In this document: positions 33,307-45,621 of the stretch, one piece after another
Position numbering within the stretch: the stretch's first letter is position 1
How the letters are laid out: each line of letters opens with the position of its first letter
Origin: Lichina pygmaea
Taxonomy: Eukaryota > Ascomycota > Lichinomycetes > Lichinales > Lichinaceae
Assembly (NCBI GenBank): GCA_963422465.1
Contig: OY730171.1
Coordinates: 1-64,000, forward strand
Reading direction: 5' to 3'
DNA: 64,000 bases
Notes under the pieces: model-generated
What the model saw: the letters and a program-made list of their open reading frames with translations, nothing else
What the model was told of the DNA's origin: nothing
Database searches by the model: none
Program-made: the position numbers and the translations under genes

Positions 33307-36271
33307 TGATGACCCAGATGTGCTTGGCACCAGGGAAGCAGGTATCTCTTGACTTGGGCAAGTCAGTAATGAAATCTATAGCCAGATCCTGCCAATGTTG
33401 CTGAGGCACAGGAAGAGACAGTAGCTCTCCTTGGCGATCACAGGCAGGCTTTGCTCAAGAGTAGACATGACAATTCCTGATGTACTGCTGTATGATGTTC
33501 ACCATCTTTGGCCAATAGTACCAACAAGACAGAAGATTGTGGGTCTTGGCAATCCCAGTGTGGCCAGCTATTGCTTGGTCATGGGCTTCTTGGAACAGGT
33601 GTAGGTGTAGCTTATTGTTCTCAGAGATCCAGAGTCAGTTCTTGTAGAAGAGACAGTTATTTTCCAAGCTGCAGTCTGAGAGAGACACTTCTTGACTGTG
33701 CCTGACACTATCCCTTAGCATCTGTGACACTGTTGCCACTGGATCACCTTCAGCAAGGTTGTTATAGGCAGCTTGGATGATGTCTGAAAGAGGTGTAGCA
33801 TCAGGTTCAGTGTCAACTGGTGCAGCTTCTGAACGTCTCAGGATCTGGATAGGCTTGACTTGAACCTCTGAATGTACAAGATTCTTGGGCTTGAGGACAA
33901 CTTACTCCATGAAGTCTTGACAGAGATCACTGTCTGACAGGAAGTCTTGGGAACATTGAGTGAGGGTGTCAGCCTTGCACTGACTGCCTGGACAGTAGCT
34001 GATCTTGAAATTAAAGTGTGACAAGAACTTGCTCCAACAGACTTGACAGTGGGAAAGGTACTTTGACAACATGAAGTACTCCAAGTTCTTGTGGTCAGAG
34101 ATCACCTTGACAGGTTCTGGAGATCCTTCAAGCTCTGCTTGCTATTCTTCAAAGACACAGACAATTGCCAGTAACTTTTTGTTGTAGATCTTGTAGTTAC
34201 ATTCTGCCAGCAGGTGGCGGTGTGACAAGAAGGCAACAGGGTGTAGAACTCCTTCATGGTCTGGCTGTGACAGGACAGCACCAGAGATGTAGTCAGAAGT
34301 GTCAGTCTTAACAACACACTCCTTCTCCAGATCAAAGTGCTGCAGGATAGGTGCAGTGCTGAACACCTTCTTGATACTTTCAAACAAGTGCTGCTCTGGG
34401 GTTTCCCACTTGAAGGCAACATTCTTCTTGGTCAGAGCTGTGAGCAGGGATGCAAGCTTGGCAAAGTCTTTGATGAACTGGCAGTAGAAGTTTGCAAAGA
34501 CAATAAAGCTCTGCACTTCCTTGAGACTGGCAGGAGGATTCTACTCCTTGATGGCGTCAGTCTTGGCTGGGTCTATGCTCACAGATCTGGGTCAGCCATC
34601 TTCAGTGGCAGACTGAATGATGAGGCCAAGGTACTTGACTTGATGTACTTCAAAGTCACACTTGGAGATGTCAACTTGCAGGCTTACATCTTGTAGTTGA
34701 CTGAGAACAAGCTTGACATGCTTCTGGTGTTCCTTGAGTGTCTGACTGTAGACAAGGATGTCATCCACATAGGCAGTGCCAAAGACATCAAGGATGTCAG
34801 GTCCCAAAACATTATTGATGTAGTTCTGGAACATGCTTGGAGTATTGGCAAGACCAAAGAGCATGACAAGGTATTTGTAGAGGCCTGAGTGTGTGCAGAA
34901 CGCAGTCTTCTATTCTTCACCTTCCTTCATCTGGATACAGTTGAAGGCACCAACAATGTCACACTTGGTGTACCACACAGCTTTGCAAAGCTGGTCCAAT
35001 GTCTCCTGGATCAGTGGCAGGGGGTAACAGTTCTTGATGGTGATGGTGTTGAGTGCTCTGTAGTCTACACAGAAACACAATCCACCTCCTGGCTTCTTGA
35101 CAAAGAGGACTGGTGCAGCAGCAGGTGATGAAGATGCTTGAATGAAGCCCTTGTTCAGGTTCTCTGTCAGGTACTTCTTGAGAACTTCGAGTTCTTCTCT
35201 GCTCATGCTGTACAGAGGTCTAGAGGGTGCCTGGGTTCCTGGTTCCATCTTGATCTTGTGGTCAACTCCTGGGTGTAGAGGAGGAAGCTTGTCAGCGTCA
35301 TCCTTGCTGAAGATGTCCAGGAACTTGTGGTACTGAGCAGGGAGAAGTGTGGCAGAATCCACACACTTCTTTGGCTTCAACACCTGCTCAATGTCTCTCA
35401 GAGAAACACTGAACACCTGGTGATCTGGCTTGGCAGCAAGAAGAGAAAATACGGCAGCATTGATGGGGATTGGCGTGGCAGAAAGGGGCTTGGGATCCTG
35501 AGGCTTTCCAGCAGACATCTTGGCTTCAAGATCTAAAGAGATTGGATAGCCATTGTTTGACTTGAGGTATGTGGATCAGCAGTGATCTGACTTGAACATG
35601 ATTAAGGTGTTTATCCAATCAATGTGTGGCCTGTGCTTCTGGAGCTATAGCATCCCCAGAATCACATCATAGTGAAGACCAGGAGACACAAAGAGAGAGA
35701 CTTCTTCCTGGTGCACACCATGTACTGTGGTCATGATTGTCTTGGCGAGATGTGTGGTTTGTGATGTCTTGCCATCGAACAATCACAATGTGCGTGGGTA
35801 GGGGAGAGGTTCTTGGTGAAGAGATTGCGCAAAGGAAGCACCAATACAGCCAAATGCTGAACAGCCAGAGTCAATAAGAGTATTGCACTTGAATTTCCCA
35901 TCTAGGATACAAGGAAGAAACAAGCACTTGCTGTCCAATTGCTGGTCTGGAGACAGATAGCCAATATGGAGATCTTTTTCATGTTCTTGGGTGTGACGAT
36001 AACCAAGGACTACTTGTTTTCCAACTCTGGAGTAGTCTCAACAGTGGCAGACTTGGTGGTGGTCATGGTGGTGGCAACAACAGGTATACTTTTCACTGGA
36101 CAGAAGGTTGAGACATGACCTTGGTTCCCACAGTAGAAGCAGAGACCTTTGCTTTGGCAACATTCTCACTCTTCTGGTGTCAGCTTAGAGTAGCTGAGAT
36201 CCATGGTAGGACTTGGTGGCTGTGGTGTGAAGGCTGGCTTGATGAACCCTGGACACAGAACTGAAGCTCCT
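33307..36271 (-). mobile_element. Family C internal segment (integrase N-part, RNase H, RT, protease, gag knuckle)
   Basis: Homology blocks on the minus strand include RNase H ([32 protein letters not shown]), RT (YVDDILVYSQTLKEHQKHV near 34,740), the pre-RT region (CVDYRALNTITIKN) and CFYCGNQGHVS-type knuckle sequence near 36,130. It is a fossil. Confidence 0.88.
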
Positions 36272-39200
36272 TGTTACAACCCAGGGATGGGAGCCACTCA
36301 TTTATAGGCAATCAGGCTGTGGGCCAGGCAAGAGGACACCATGGAAGTCAAGTGACCAACCAACAAGGAGTCACGTGACTGTCGAGACACACACGGGAGT
36401 CTTGACGCATGATGTATGAAGCATCAAGACAATCTCACCAGTCTCGACACATGATGCATGAAGCATCAAGACAATCTCACCAGTCTCGACGCATGATGCA
36501 TGAAGTATCAAGACAATCTCACCAGTCTTGACGCAGGGTGCATAACATGGTGGGACTATCGAGACAATCTCACCTGTCTCAACGTCGAGACTGTCAAGAC
36601 AATCTCGATTGTCTCGACAGGCCAGCACTATATAGTCTGGCAATAGTTCCCTTATGGAACAATCGTCTTCAACTCATGTTGTGATCCAGACAACTAGATC
36701 TACTTCAATACAATCCTTTGTACAAAGCCGTGATCAGGTGTCACCACCACCACGTTCCACCAAACCCCTTCACACTCCTTGACACTCCTCTCCTGCGAGA
36801 ACCAACCCGCCTTCCACCTCTCGCCCTAATCCTATACTCGGATAGGACAGTACAGTACAGACCGCAACACTTTGAAGACTCTCAAGGATGAGTACCTCAG
36901 GAGCAACCAACCCCAACTTCCCAGATGGAAAGATTAGTGTCGCCAAGCCAGACCTGTTCTACGGTGAAAGAAACAAGGTCGACGACTGGCTCATGCAACT
37001 CCAAGTCTACTTTCAATTCCAACCAGAGACGAAGCTGCCTAAGGAAAAGTGGCCCCTCTTTGCAACCACTTACATGAGAGGCAATGCTTATTGATGGATC
37101 AAACCCTACGTCAACAAACACCTCTCAGGGAACAGAGACCACGACGGCACAACGGAATGGATGACAAAATGGACACAATTCAAGGATGAGATCAAAAGGA
37201 TCCTTGGACTATCTAACAAAGATAAAGTGGCTATACGAATGATCCAGCACATCAAACAACAACGCTCAGCCGCAGAGTACACCACGCAGTTCAAACAATA
37301 CTCAGTACTGACTGACTGGGACGACGACACCCTGATGGTCATGTACTGACGTGGACTCAAGGAAAACGTGAAGGATGAAATCACCTTTGACGGACGAGTA
37401 GTCAACACACTGGACAAACTCATCGCACAAGCAATCGACATTGATGACAAACTATTCGAGCGAGCGATGGAGAAACACCACGACGGAGGATACAGCCGCC
37501 CCGCATGGCATGTGAGCAACCACTACAAGCCGTCTAACAAGGCACCGCCACATGACCTATATGGCTATGCACCCATGGAACTGGATGCAGTCCACCACAA
37601 GGGAAGGTTCACAAAGGGAAGGAACAACAAAAAGGGGAAAGCACTGAAGTGCTATGCCTGTGGCAAGCTAGGCCACATGGCAAAAGACTGTTGTTCAAAG
37701 AACAAGGTGCACCGACAGCAACTTAATACACTCGACAGAGACTGGAATGTCATCAAGCCAGAGGACCCACCAGGAGAGGCTCAGCTATCCCTTGAACAAT
37801 GGGACAACTACGATCAGACATTGGAAGCAGCCCACCAACTGGCAACATCAGGAGGCAAGGACCTACCAGAACTAACAGGTCAGGACAAGGGACAGGAGCC
37901 CTTAACCACCTCTGATGGGGACCGAGATGAACCCATGTCTATCAAAGAAGAAATACCACGAGGAAGCTATGCTTACAGCATAGACCCACGAAATCTACGG
38001 CACGGCGAACTACAGTGGAGGTTTTGCATGAAGCAATACTGCACCTACCACGAACAACTACAAAGGTACGGAGGACATTCACCCTACCACGCCACCTGCC
38101 ACAAACATTGGGTCAATTGCGAGAAGGATGTGTGTGAGATCCATCTTTGGGACAAACACCAACACACCGCATTCCCTGGGCACACACATGATTGGCACAA
38201 ACGCCTCATGTTCCTACAGCAAGGCAACAACTACAACTGCTACGTCGACAATTGGCAGTACTGCCTCAAGCCTGGATGTGACAAGCATCAGCAAGACAAA
38301 TTCATGAACAGATTCCTCAGGACTGATGGGAATGGCTGGACCCATTGCCCAGTCAGTGGAAAGACACTTCAATCAGGAAAAGACTGAACTCCCTTGTCAA
38401 GGGGCGACATCGGGAGCTCAACAACATGACCCCTAGCAACGCAAAGCACCTGCGATTACCTGTGTCACTACACGCCAACACGCCAGTACGGACATACACA
38501 CTTGTTGACTCTGGAGCCAGTGGAAACTACATTTCAAGACAACTTTACAACACCCTCAGCACTGGAAGGAGACGCAAGCAGCAGCCCTATCAGCTTGTGA
38601 TGGCAAATGGACAGACAGAGCTAGTCTGCCATGAGACGCAGCCAATGGAAATGGTTACCGGACACCATGCTGAAAGGATCCACCTTGATATTGTCGAGTT
38701 GGCCACTCAGGATATCTATTTGGGGATGCCTTGGCTAAAGAAGCACAACCCAGTTGTTAACTGGAAGACAGGAGTACTCACGTTTAGGAACTGCACTAAC
38801 AACGCAGCTCGGACCTGTTACCAGCCGCAGAAGGTGTGGACAGATGAGGGAAGGAGTCCTCAGTGGAACCTCACTGACAGAAAGGACAACTCTCAAAAGA
38901 AGAGGTCTGCCTTGACAGGCACACCCCAGAACCAGGTGGCCAAACAGTCAGAGATGAAGAGAGAGGAAGTTGTTAACCCTCTGGAGATCCCTGAAGAGTA
39001 CTGACCTGGGTATGATAACCTCTTTCAGGAAGAGACAACAACAGCAGTGTTGTCTAAGCACCAACCTTGGGATCATGAGATCAAGTTGCAACCAGGGACG
39101 GAGCCAGGATTTGGACCAATTTACCAGTTATCAGAGAAAGAGCTCCAAGTACTTCGCGAGTACCTGGAGGAAAACCTGAAAAAGGGTTTCATTCAAGAAT

Positions 39201-42200
39201 CTCAATCACCAGCAGGATACCCGATACTATTTGCACCAAAGAAAGACAGAAGTCTTCGACTTTGTGTGGATTACAGGAAACTCAACAACATTACCATCAA
39301 GAATCGATATCCACTGCCAAATGCGAACAAATTGCGAGACAGGATCAGCCAAGCTACAATCTTTACCAAGCTGGACTTGAAAGGAGCATACAACCTGATA
39401 CGCATGAAAAAAGGAGAAGAATGGAAGACAGCCTTCAGAACCTGATACGGACACTACGAGTATCTGGTTATGCCATTCGGACTCACAAACGCACCAGCAA
39501 CATGTCAAGCATTGATCAACAACGTCATCAGAGCACACCTGGACCAAACAGCTATCGCCTACCTGGACAACATTCTTGTCTACTCGAACACACAACAGGA
39601 ACATACCAAACATGTGAAGGATGTTCTACGATGCCTACAAGAGGCAGGGCTCAAGCTCAACCCGAAGAAATGCGAGTTCAACAAACCAGAAGTTGAATTC
39701 CTCAGATACATCATAGGGATTGAAGGGATCAAGATTGACCCTGAGAAAATCAAAGTGATTCAGTAATGGCCAACACCGACATCAGTTAAGGAAGTACAAG
39801 CCTTCCTAGGATTTGCCAACTTCAACCGACAGTTCATCAAGAACTACTCACAGATAGCAACACCACTGACAGAACTCACGAAGAAGGATGTGGAGTACCG
39901 GTGGACGGAGAGACAACAAAAAACATTCCAACAGCTCAAGGACACTTGCGCCAAGGAACCAGTTCTCCTCAACTTCAAGACAGGCCAACCGACACGAATC
40001 GAGACAGACGCTTCAGATCAGGCAGTGGGAGCATGTCTATGCCAACAGGCAGACAGCAAGTGGCACCCAGTTGCCTACTACTCACGAAAGATGACACAAG
40101 CGGAACAAAACTATGATATCCACGATAAAGAGCTACTGGCAGTCGTCAACGCACTTGAACACTGGAGAGTGTACACGGAAAGCAGTTCTGAACTCACCAT
40201 TCTCACAGACCACAAGAATCTGACAACGTTCACGACAACCAAGAAGCTGAACAGACAGCAAGTCAGATAGGCTGAACTCCTAGGGCAACACAAGTTCAAG
40301 ATCTTGTACACCCCTGGACGAGACAATGGGAGAGCAGACGCACTAAGCTGACAAAAAGACCACATGGAAGATGATGAACACCAAGGAACAATCTTACAGC
40401 AGGACCAGCAAGGAAACCTGGTGCCCCAGCCACAGATCAACAAGCTCACGGCAGAAGACACTGAAGAACTAATAAGGAACTACCATGATAACCCAGCACA
40501 CAGTCACCCAGGAATCTCCAAGACCACAGACCTTATCCAACGGGCAGGGAATAATGTTATTAACCTCTGACAACATGTCACAAACTACATCAGCAAGTGT
40601 CTACTATGCCAGAAAAACAAACATAGAAGACATAAGCCATACGGAGAAGGACACCTGAACACAATACTGAAAGGCCCGTGGGAAGACGTGTCAATGGACT
40701 TCATCACAAAGCTACCCAAGTCCAAAGACCCAGTCACAGGAATCACCTACAACTTGATTATAGTGATAGTGGACAGATTCACAAAATATCTAATAGCAGT
40801 ACCATTCAAGGAAACCCACACAGCAGAACAGTTGGGACACCTTTTACTGGACAGATTGGTCAGAGACCACGGAGTTCTGATCATGATCATTACAGACAGA
40901 GACAAACTCTTCACATCCAACTACTGGAAGACAATCAGTGCAGCCATGGGAACAAAACCCAAAATGTCTACGGCCTATCACCCACAAACTGACAGCCAGA
41001 CAGAGTGAGTGAACCAAGTCCTGGAGACTTACTTACGGCATTACATCAACAAGACCCACAGCAATTGGGTACAGTTATTACCAGTGGCACAGCTGGCAAT
41101 CAACCAGCACAGATCAGACTCAACAAAGGAATCACCATTTTTTGCCAATTTTGGATGACATGCGAACATCGGGATGCCAAGCAGAGCTTCACCAAACATG
41201 GAGAAAGCACTCCAACATGACAAGCTCCTACGACAAACGCACACGATGATGAGGCACTACCTTCAAGAGACCTCAGAAAGAATGCAATGTCAAATGGACA
41301 AGAAATTGAAAATGGCACCTCAGCTAAAGAAGGGGGATAAAGTCTACCTCCTCACAAGAAATTGGAAAATGAAGAAACCAAGAACAAAGAAACTGGACCA
41401 TGTCAAGGTCGGACTATTTTCAGTCGAAGAAAAAACTGGACCAGTCAACATCAGACTGCGACTACCAAGAGATGCTCGGGTACACCCAAACTTTCACATC
41501 TCAATGATCGAATTAGCTGACCAGAGCACACCCTTGCAGGAAACATTTCATTACCAACCAGAGGAAGAACAGGAATTTGAGGCTGAACAGATCCTGAAGA
41601 GAAAAGGTCAGCGATACCTTGTCAAGTGGAAAGACTACCCAGACTCGGAAAATACCTGGGAGCCACTCAGGAACCTCGTGAACTGCCAGCTCCTCCTGCA
41701 GCAGTTCCGGCAGGAGTAGGACCAAACAGCTCAGCCTGCAGCGCGGACGCATCAATGACTGTCGCCGACAAGTCTTCACCATCCGCCTCCATTTCAGCAA
41801 CAAGGCACTGGAGCTTCTTCTTTGCTCAACCCTCAGCACCCTCAAGAACCTTTCACTTTCAGGATACACAAGCCTGCAGCTCGGCAAGCTGCTTGACAAG
41901 AGCATCCCGCTTGGCCTCATTGACAGCCAAATCCTCGCGAAGGTTATTCCGAGTCATGTTCAGCAACTCCCAAGAAAGTGACACACAGGACTTTCCCCGA
42001 CGAGTGCACTCAGCGCACTTCAACTTATCGTTGTTGTCAGACATTCGGAAGCAGGGCTTGTGGTTCAAAACACAGAAGTCACATGGAGCAAGTGACACAA
42101 AGTTATGATCACAGATCTGGGCTGCCAGTTGGTTTTGGTAAGCAGAGGCACGTGATTTTGCAGACATACTCAAGAATTCATCAGGACAATGAATGAAGGA

Positions 42201-42809
42201 GAGGAGGGTAGTGTTACGACCCAGGGATGGGAGCCACTCATTTATAGGCAATCAGGCCGCGGGCCAGGCAAGAGGACACCATGGAAGTCAAGTGACCAAC
42301 CAACAAGGAGTCACGTGACTGTCGAGACACACACGGGAGTCTTGACGCATGATGCATGAAGCATTGAGACAATCTCACCAGTCTTGACACATGATGCATG
42401 AAGCATCGAGACAATCTCACCAGTCTTGACGCATGATGCATGAAGCATCGAGACAATCTTACCAGTCTTGACGCAGGGTGCATAACATGGTGGGACTGTC
42501 AAGACAATCTCACCCGTCTCGACGTCAAGACTGTCAAGACAATCTCGATTGTCTTGACAGGCCAGCACTATATAGTCTGGCGATAGTTCCCTTATAGAAC
42601 AATCGTCTTCAACTCATGTTGTGATCCAGACAACTAGATCTACTTCAATACAATCCTTTGTACAAAGCCATGATCAGGTGTCACCACCACCATGTTCCAC
42701 CAAACCCCTTCGCGCTCCTTGACACTCCTCTCCTGCGAGAACCAACCCGCCTTCCACCTCTCACCCTAATCCTATACTCGGATAGGACGGTACGGTACAG
42801 ACTGCAACA
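36272..42809 (+). mobile_element. Ty3/gypsy family B copy B4, inserted in element C in opposite orientation
   Basis: LTRs 36,272-36,869 and 42,212-42,809 (598 bp each); CTCCT flanks at 36,267-36,271 and 42,810-42,814. Plus-strand parts: gag (36,888 to about 38,387), protease (about 38,400-39,004), RT (about 39,050-39,770), RNase H (about 39,950-40,350), integrase (about 40,450-41,160), chromodomain (about 41,560-41,720). The antisense frame lies at 41,667-42,167. The purine-rich tract GAAGGAGAGGAGGGTAG precedes the 3' LTR. Roughly six to nine breaks. With B3 it forms an inverted pair about 3 kb apart. Confidence 0.94.
41667..42167 (-). other. Antisense frame region of B4 (Zn2Cys6-like/coiled coil)
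   Basis: Equivalent of 11,845-12,345 on the strand opposite to B4 gag-pol. It has the cysteine cluster CDFCVLNHKPC and KCAECTRRGKSC and a coiled-coil part (LVKQLAELQACVS). Its N-terminal half is mostly open; it is a fossil with few breaks. Confidence 0.68.
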
Positions 42810-43567
42810 CTCCTGACTGTGGAACTGAGGCTTGGGTGGGAAGTGCTTGACGTGGACAGTGAGAGTTGGCAGAAGTGGCACGCAACTGGTTGTCCTGCAG
42901 CTGGCATTCCTCAACAAGCTTCTGATAGCTGATGTCCTTGAGGTTGATGCTGACAAGCTGCTTGGCAAGCTCTTCAGAGACAGCACATCAAAGATGGCAC
43001 TTCAAGGTCTTGTTGTTGAAGTCTGTGCGTGGAGCATACTGATTGAACTCTGTGAAGAACTTGGCAAAGGAACAGTTGGTCTGACACAAGGCGATAAGCT
43101 TCCTCTGAGCTAGGAACTCTGGGTCTGGGTCAGAGAAGGTGTTCTGGAGATCTTGGACAATGTTGTGCTAGTCAATGTACTGGCCAGCTGTGATCTTAGC
43201 TGAGATGTAGGACTGTGCAGTGCCAGTTGTGCGTGAAAAGACATACACAATCCACGATGTTTCTGTGGGGTACCAGTCAGTGTTGAGTGTCATCTTGAGT
43301 GACAGTGACATGATGAAGCTCTCAAGCTTCTCATACATGATTTCTGTGTTTCTGCCATTGCCACTGAAGATCTCTGGGTCAGCAGTGTGTTCAGACTTGG
43401 ACTTGGGAGTAGTGTTAGTAGCTTGAATTCACATGAACTCTGCAAACATGTTGTGAAGGAACTTGTTATTTCCAGCAACTGGCATGGCTTGGTCTGGTTG
43501 TTGAGATATGACAAGGATGTGAACATGGCTTGGTGAAGTGTGTTATGGTTGGGTAGGTCTTTCGTAG
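42810..43567 (-). mobile_element. Family C gag segment
   Basis: The minus strand shows a retrotransposon gag core between B4 and the 5' LTR of element C (NTDWYPTETSWIVYVFS, then a stretch ending in ISYQKLVEEC-like sequence). It is a fossil. Confidence 0.75.
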
Positions 43568-43913
43568 TGTGACAAGACAATAGCAGAGCAGAACTCAAGC
43601 CTAACTGATCCAGTAACCTTGACCTGACTTGGCTTGAGACTTGAGACTTGGATTGATGTACAAGACAAAAGACAAGGAAGAAAAAAAGAAAAGAAGAAGA
43701 GAAGAAGCTGGGGGAGCAGGAGAAGTTCTTATAGGCAGGGGATACAGTGGAGCAAACAGGCAACAGTGCAGATGGAACTTCCCAGCAAGGTGTGTAACTT
43801 GTGCCAGATATGCAACAAGGCAATAGCAGAGCAAACAGGCAACAGTGCAGATGGAACTTCCCGGCAAGGTGTGTGACTTGTGCCAGATATGCAACTGGGC
43901 CAGAACCGTGACA
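43568..43913 (-). repeat. Family C LTR (right, 5' LTR)
   Basis: 346 bp, TGTGACA...GTGACA, followed by GGAAG and the continuation of LINE copy 1 ORF2. Confidence 0.93.
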
Positions 43914-44593
43914 GGAAGTTCACTTGGTTAAACTAATTAACTACTAACCAGGCTAGTTCAATGAAAGAACTACAGAAACTCTTTGTTAAAGAGTGGGAAA
44001 ACCAATAGGAGAAAAAGAAAAGAAGAAGCTACTCTGGGTGGCAGGTGTTTTGTCAAAAGCCTCACCACAACAACCTGAAGCTCTACAAAGAGCTACAGAA
44101 AACTGAGGCAAGTCTACTACTACAAACCAGAACTGGGAGAATTGGCCTGGCAAGTTTTCTATTCAGAGCTGGAGTTCTAGATTTTCCTACCTCTTTATAT
44201 GTCTGTGGTCAAGCAGAAGAGACAGTGAAACATATCACCTCTTCATACTCTCTTTATTCAAGTCAAAGACAGCAAGCTTCTTTTAATTCTCAAGATTTCA
44301 CTTCTATTATTTCAAACCCAGAGCTTCTACAGAAGTTTCTATACTGGTTCATGTCTTTGAAAAAACTGAACCAGTTTAATCTGGCTTTCAAACTCTACTA
44401 TTCACACTCTAATATCTAGAAGTTTTCTTTCTACCAGTCACTACAAGATTTTCTTTTGCTACATTCTCTAGTCACCCCCAGTCTTCAGTTTTTATTTCTC
44501 TAAAGGTTTTCTGAAGAAAATCACTCTTAGCTAGAAGATCTGCATGGCTGAAAAGCTACTATCAGTGTAAGAATCAAATAAATAAAATAAAAA
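43914..44593 (+). pseudogene. LINE copy 1, ORF2 end, 3' UTR and A-rich tail
   Basis: Matches the full-length LINE from about 24,590 to its 3' end: GGAAGTTCACTTGGTTAA, the open piece 44,045-44,419 corresponding to the ORF2 C-terminus (MFCQKPHHNNLKLYKELQ; SCSLYSSQ-type end), then 3' UTR, ending in an AAATAAAATAAAAA tail. The CCHC-like motif is partly altered relative to the intact copy (CxCGQAEETVKHITSSY). Confidence 0.88.
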
Positions 44594-44793
44594 TGTTATG
44601 ATCCAGACAACTAGATCTACTTTAATACAAACCACAAGTCTTGTACAAAGCCACTGATCAGGTGTTATCACCACTATATTCCACCAAACTTCTTCACACT
44701 TCTTGACACTTCTCTTCTGCAAGAACCAACCTGCCTTCCACATCTCACCCTAATCCTACACTCAGGTAGGACAGTACAGTACAGACTGCAACA
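44594..44793 (+). repeat. Partial family B-like LTR remnant
   Basis: TGTTATGATCCAGACAACTAG to GACTGCAACA matches the last about 200 bases of a B LTR in sense orientation, more diverged than any full LTR here. No internal region and no target duplication. It abuts the LINE A-rich tail. Confidence 0.8.
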
Positions 44794-44973
44794 CTTATAT
44801 ACAGAAGTCTGAGGGGGGGGTCTGCCCCAAGGGGTATCAGCTTTCTGTGTGGACAAGGTGGTCAAGCTGGTTACACCTTGTCCACCTTGTCCACCAGTTT
44901 GGGTGAACATTGTTCTGTGTACCTCAGTACACTCACTTTGGCCAGCTCAGCTGTTCTGGCCTGGGTCTTAACA
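44794..44973 (-). repeat. Partial family A-like LTR remnant, inverted
   Basis: The complement begins TGTTAAGACCCAGGCC and keeps the GGACAAG repeats, the GATACCCC and C-run block and the TATA-like box in the order seen at 4,472-4,800. It is truncated where the B-like LTR remnant begins. Confidence 0.72.
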
Positions 44974-45239
44974 AACTCCTGAACAGGAGACTGACTCACA
45001 GAGAAGAGAACTTATAGCTGTGGTTGGGGACATCAGCTAGAGCTATAAGAGAGAGGTAGCTGGCCTCTTAGAGAAGGCCAGTGAACAATTCAATCATTGT
45101 TCAAATATTCATCTTGACACTGCTGGAGCAAGATCCACCCTTACATTACATAACATCTGTAGTCTCACACATAGTTCTAGATAATCCAGTTTATTAATGT
45201 ACCAGCAGACAACCAGCTCTTCAGCTGGAGAAAGCTTCA

Positions 45240-45621
45240 GATTGACCAGAATTCAAGTGCTTCAAGAGGGAACCTCACTTTTTTAGGCAGTTCTGGAGTT
45301 GCTGTACAGGAACACTAAATTTATTGGCTAATTCTGGAATTGAGAATTCCTTGTTGGGGGCAAGGGAACCCAAGACTTCCTGGATGTAAGTCTCAACTTC
45401 ATTGTAGGATTTCACTATATTGTTGAGAAGTTAAGGAGATTTGAAGACAATTAGGTTGTTTTGTGCAGGCACTGTTGAGGTGACCAAACTGTTTAGGTGG
45501 CAGACACTCTTACAGAGTAAGAGTGTCCCAACCGAGCTAGCGAGGGGAGGGGAGGTACGAAGTACCTCCAAGGCACGGGTACTCCGTATAATTAGCTTTT
45601 GGGTTAGCCCAGGTCTTAACA
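45240..45621 (-). pseudogene. Remnant of a pogo/Fot1-like DNA transposon
   Basis: On the minus strand about 45,275-45,420 encodes KSYNEVETYIQEVLGSLA followed by FSIPELANKFSVPVQQL, resembling the psq-type helix-turn-helix of pogo-family transposases, then a stop (TGA at 45,275-45,277). Upstream on that strand lies a leader holding GGGACACTCTTAC and the inverted pair GGAGGTA/TACCTCC. The catalytic DDE domain is not seen. The edge at about 45,621 is where repeat DNA gives way to host sequence. An alternative is an unrelated psq-domain fragment. Confidence 0.4.

Larger units (their letters stand above)
25354..43913 (-). mobile_element. Ty3/gypsy family C element, split by two family B insertions
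   Basis: Identical-length LTRs of 346 bp (25,354-25,699 and 43,568-43,913), both TGTGACAAG...GTGACA, flanked by GGAAG at 25,349-25,353 and 43,914-43,918. Minus-strand internal pieces: chromodomain and 3' integrase (25,700-26,762); rest of integrase, RNase H (about 33,990-34,300), RT (about 34,600-35,150), protease region and gag CCHC (about 36,110-36,150) in 33,307-36,271; gag core (42,810-43,567). It is broken in ten or more places besides the two insertions. It is older than the B copies inside it and younger than LINE copy 1. Confidence 0.93.

Noticed and set aside
33508-33705. Short plus-strand frames inside element C
   Set aside because: Antisense to the integrase and RNase H region of a decayed element. 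Unlike the family B antisense frame, they lack a conserved position or Cys pattern.
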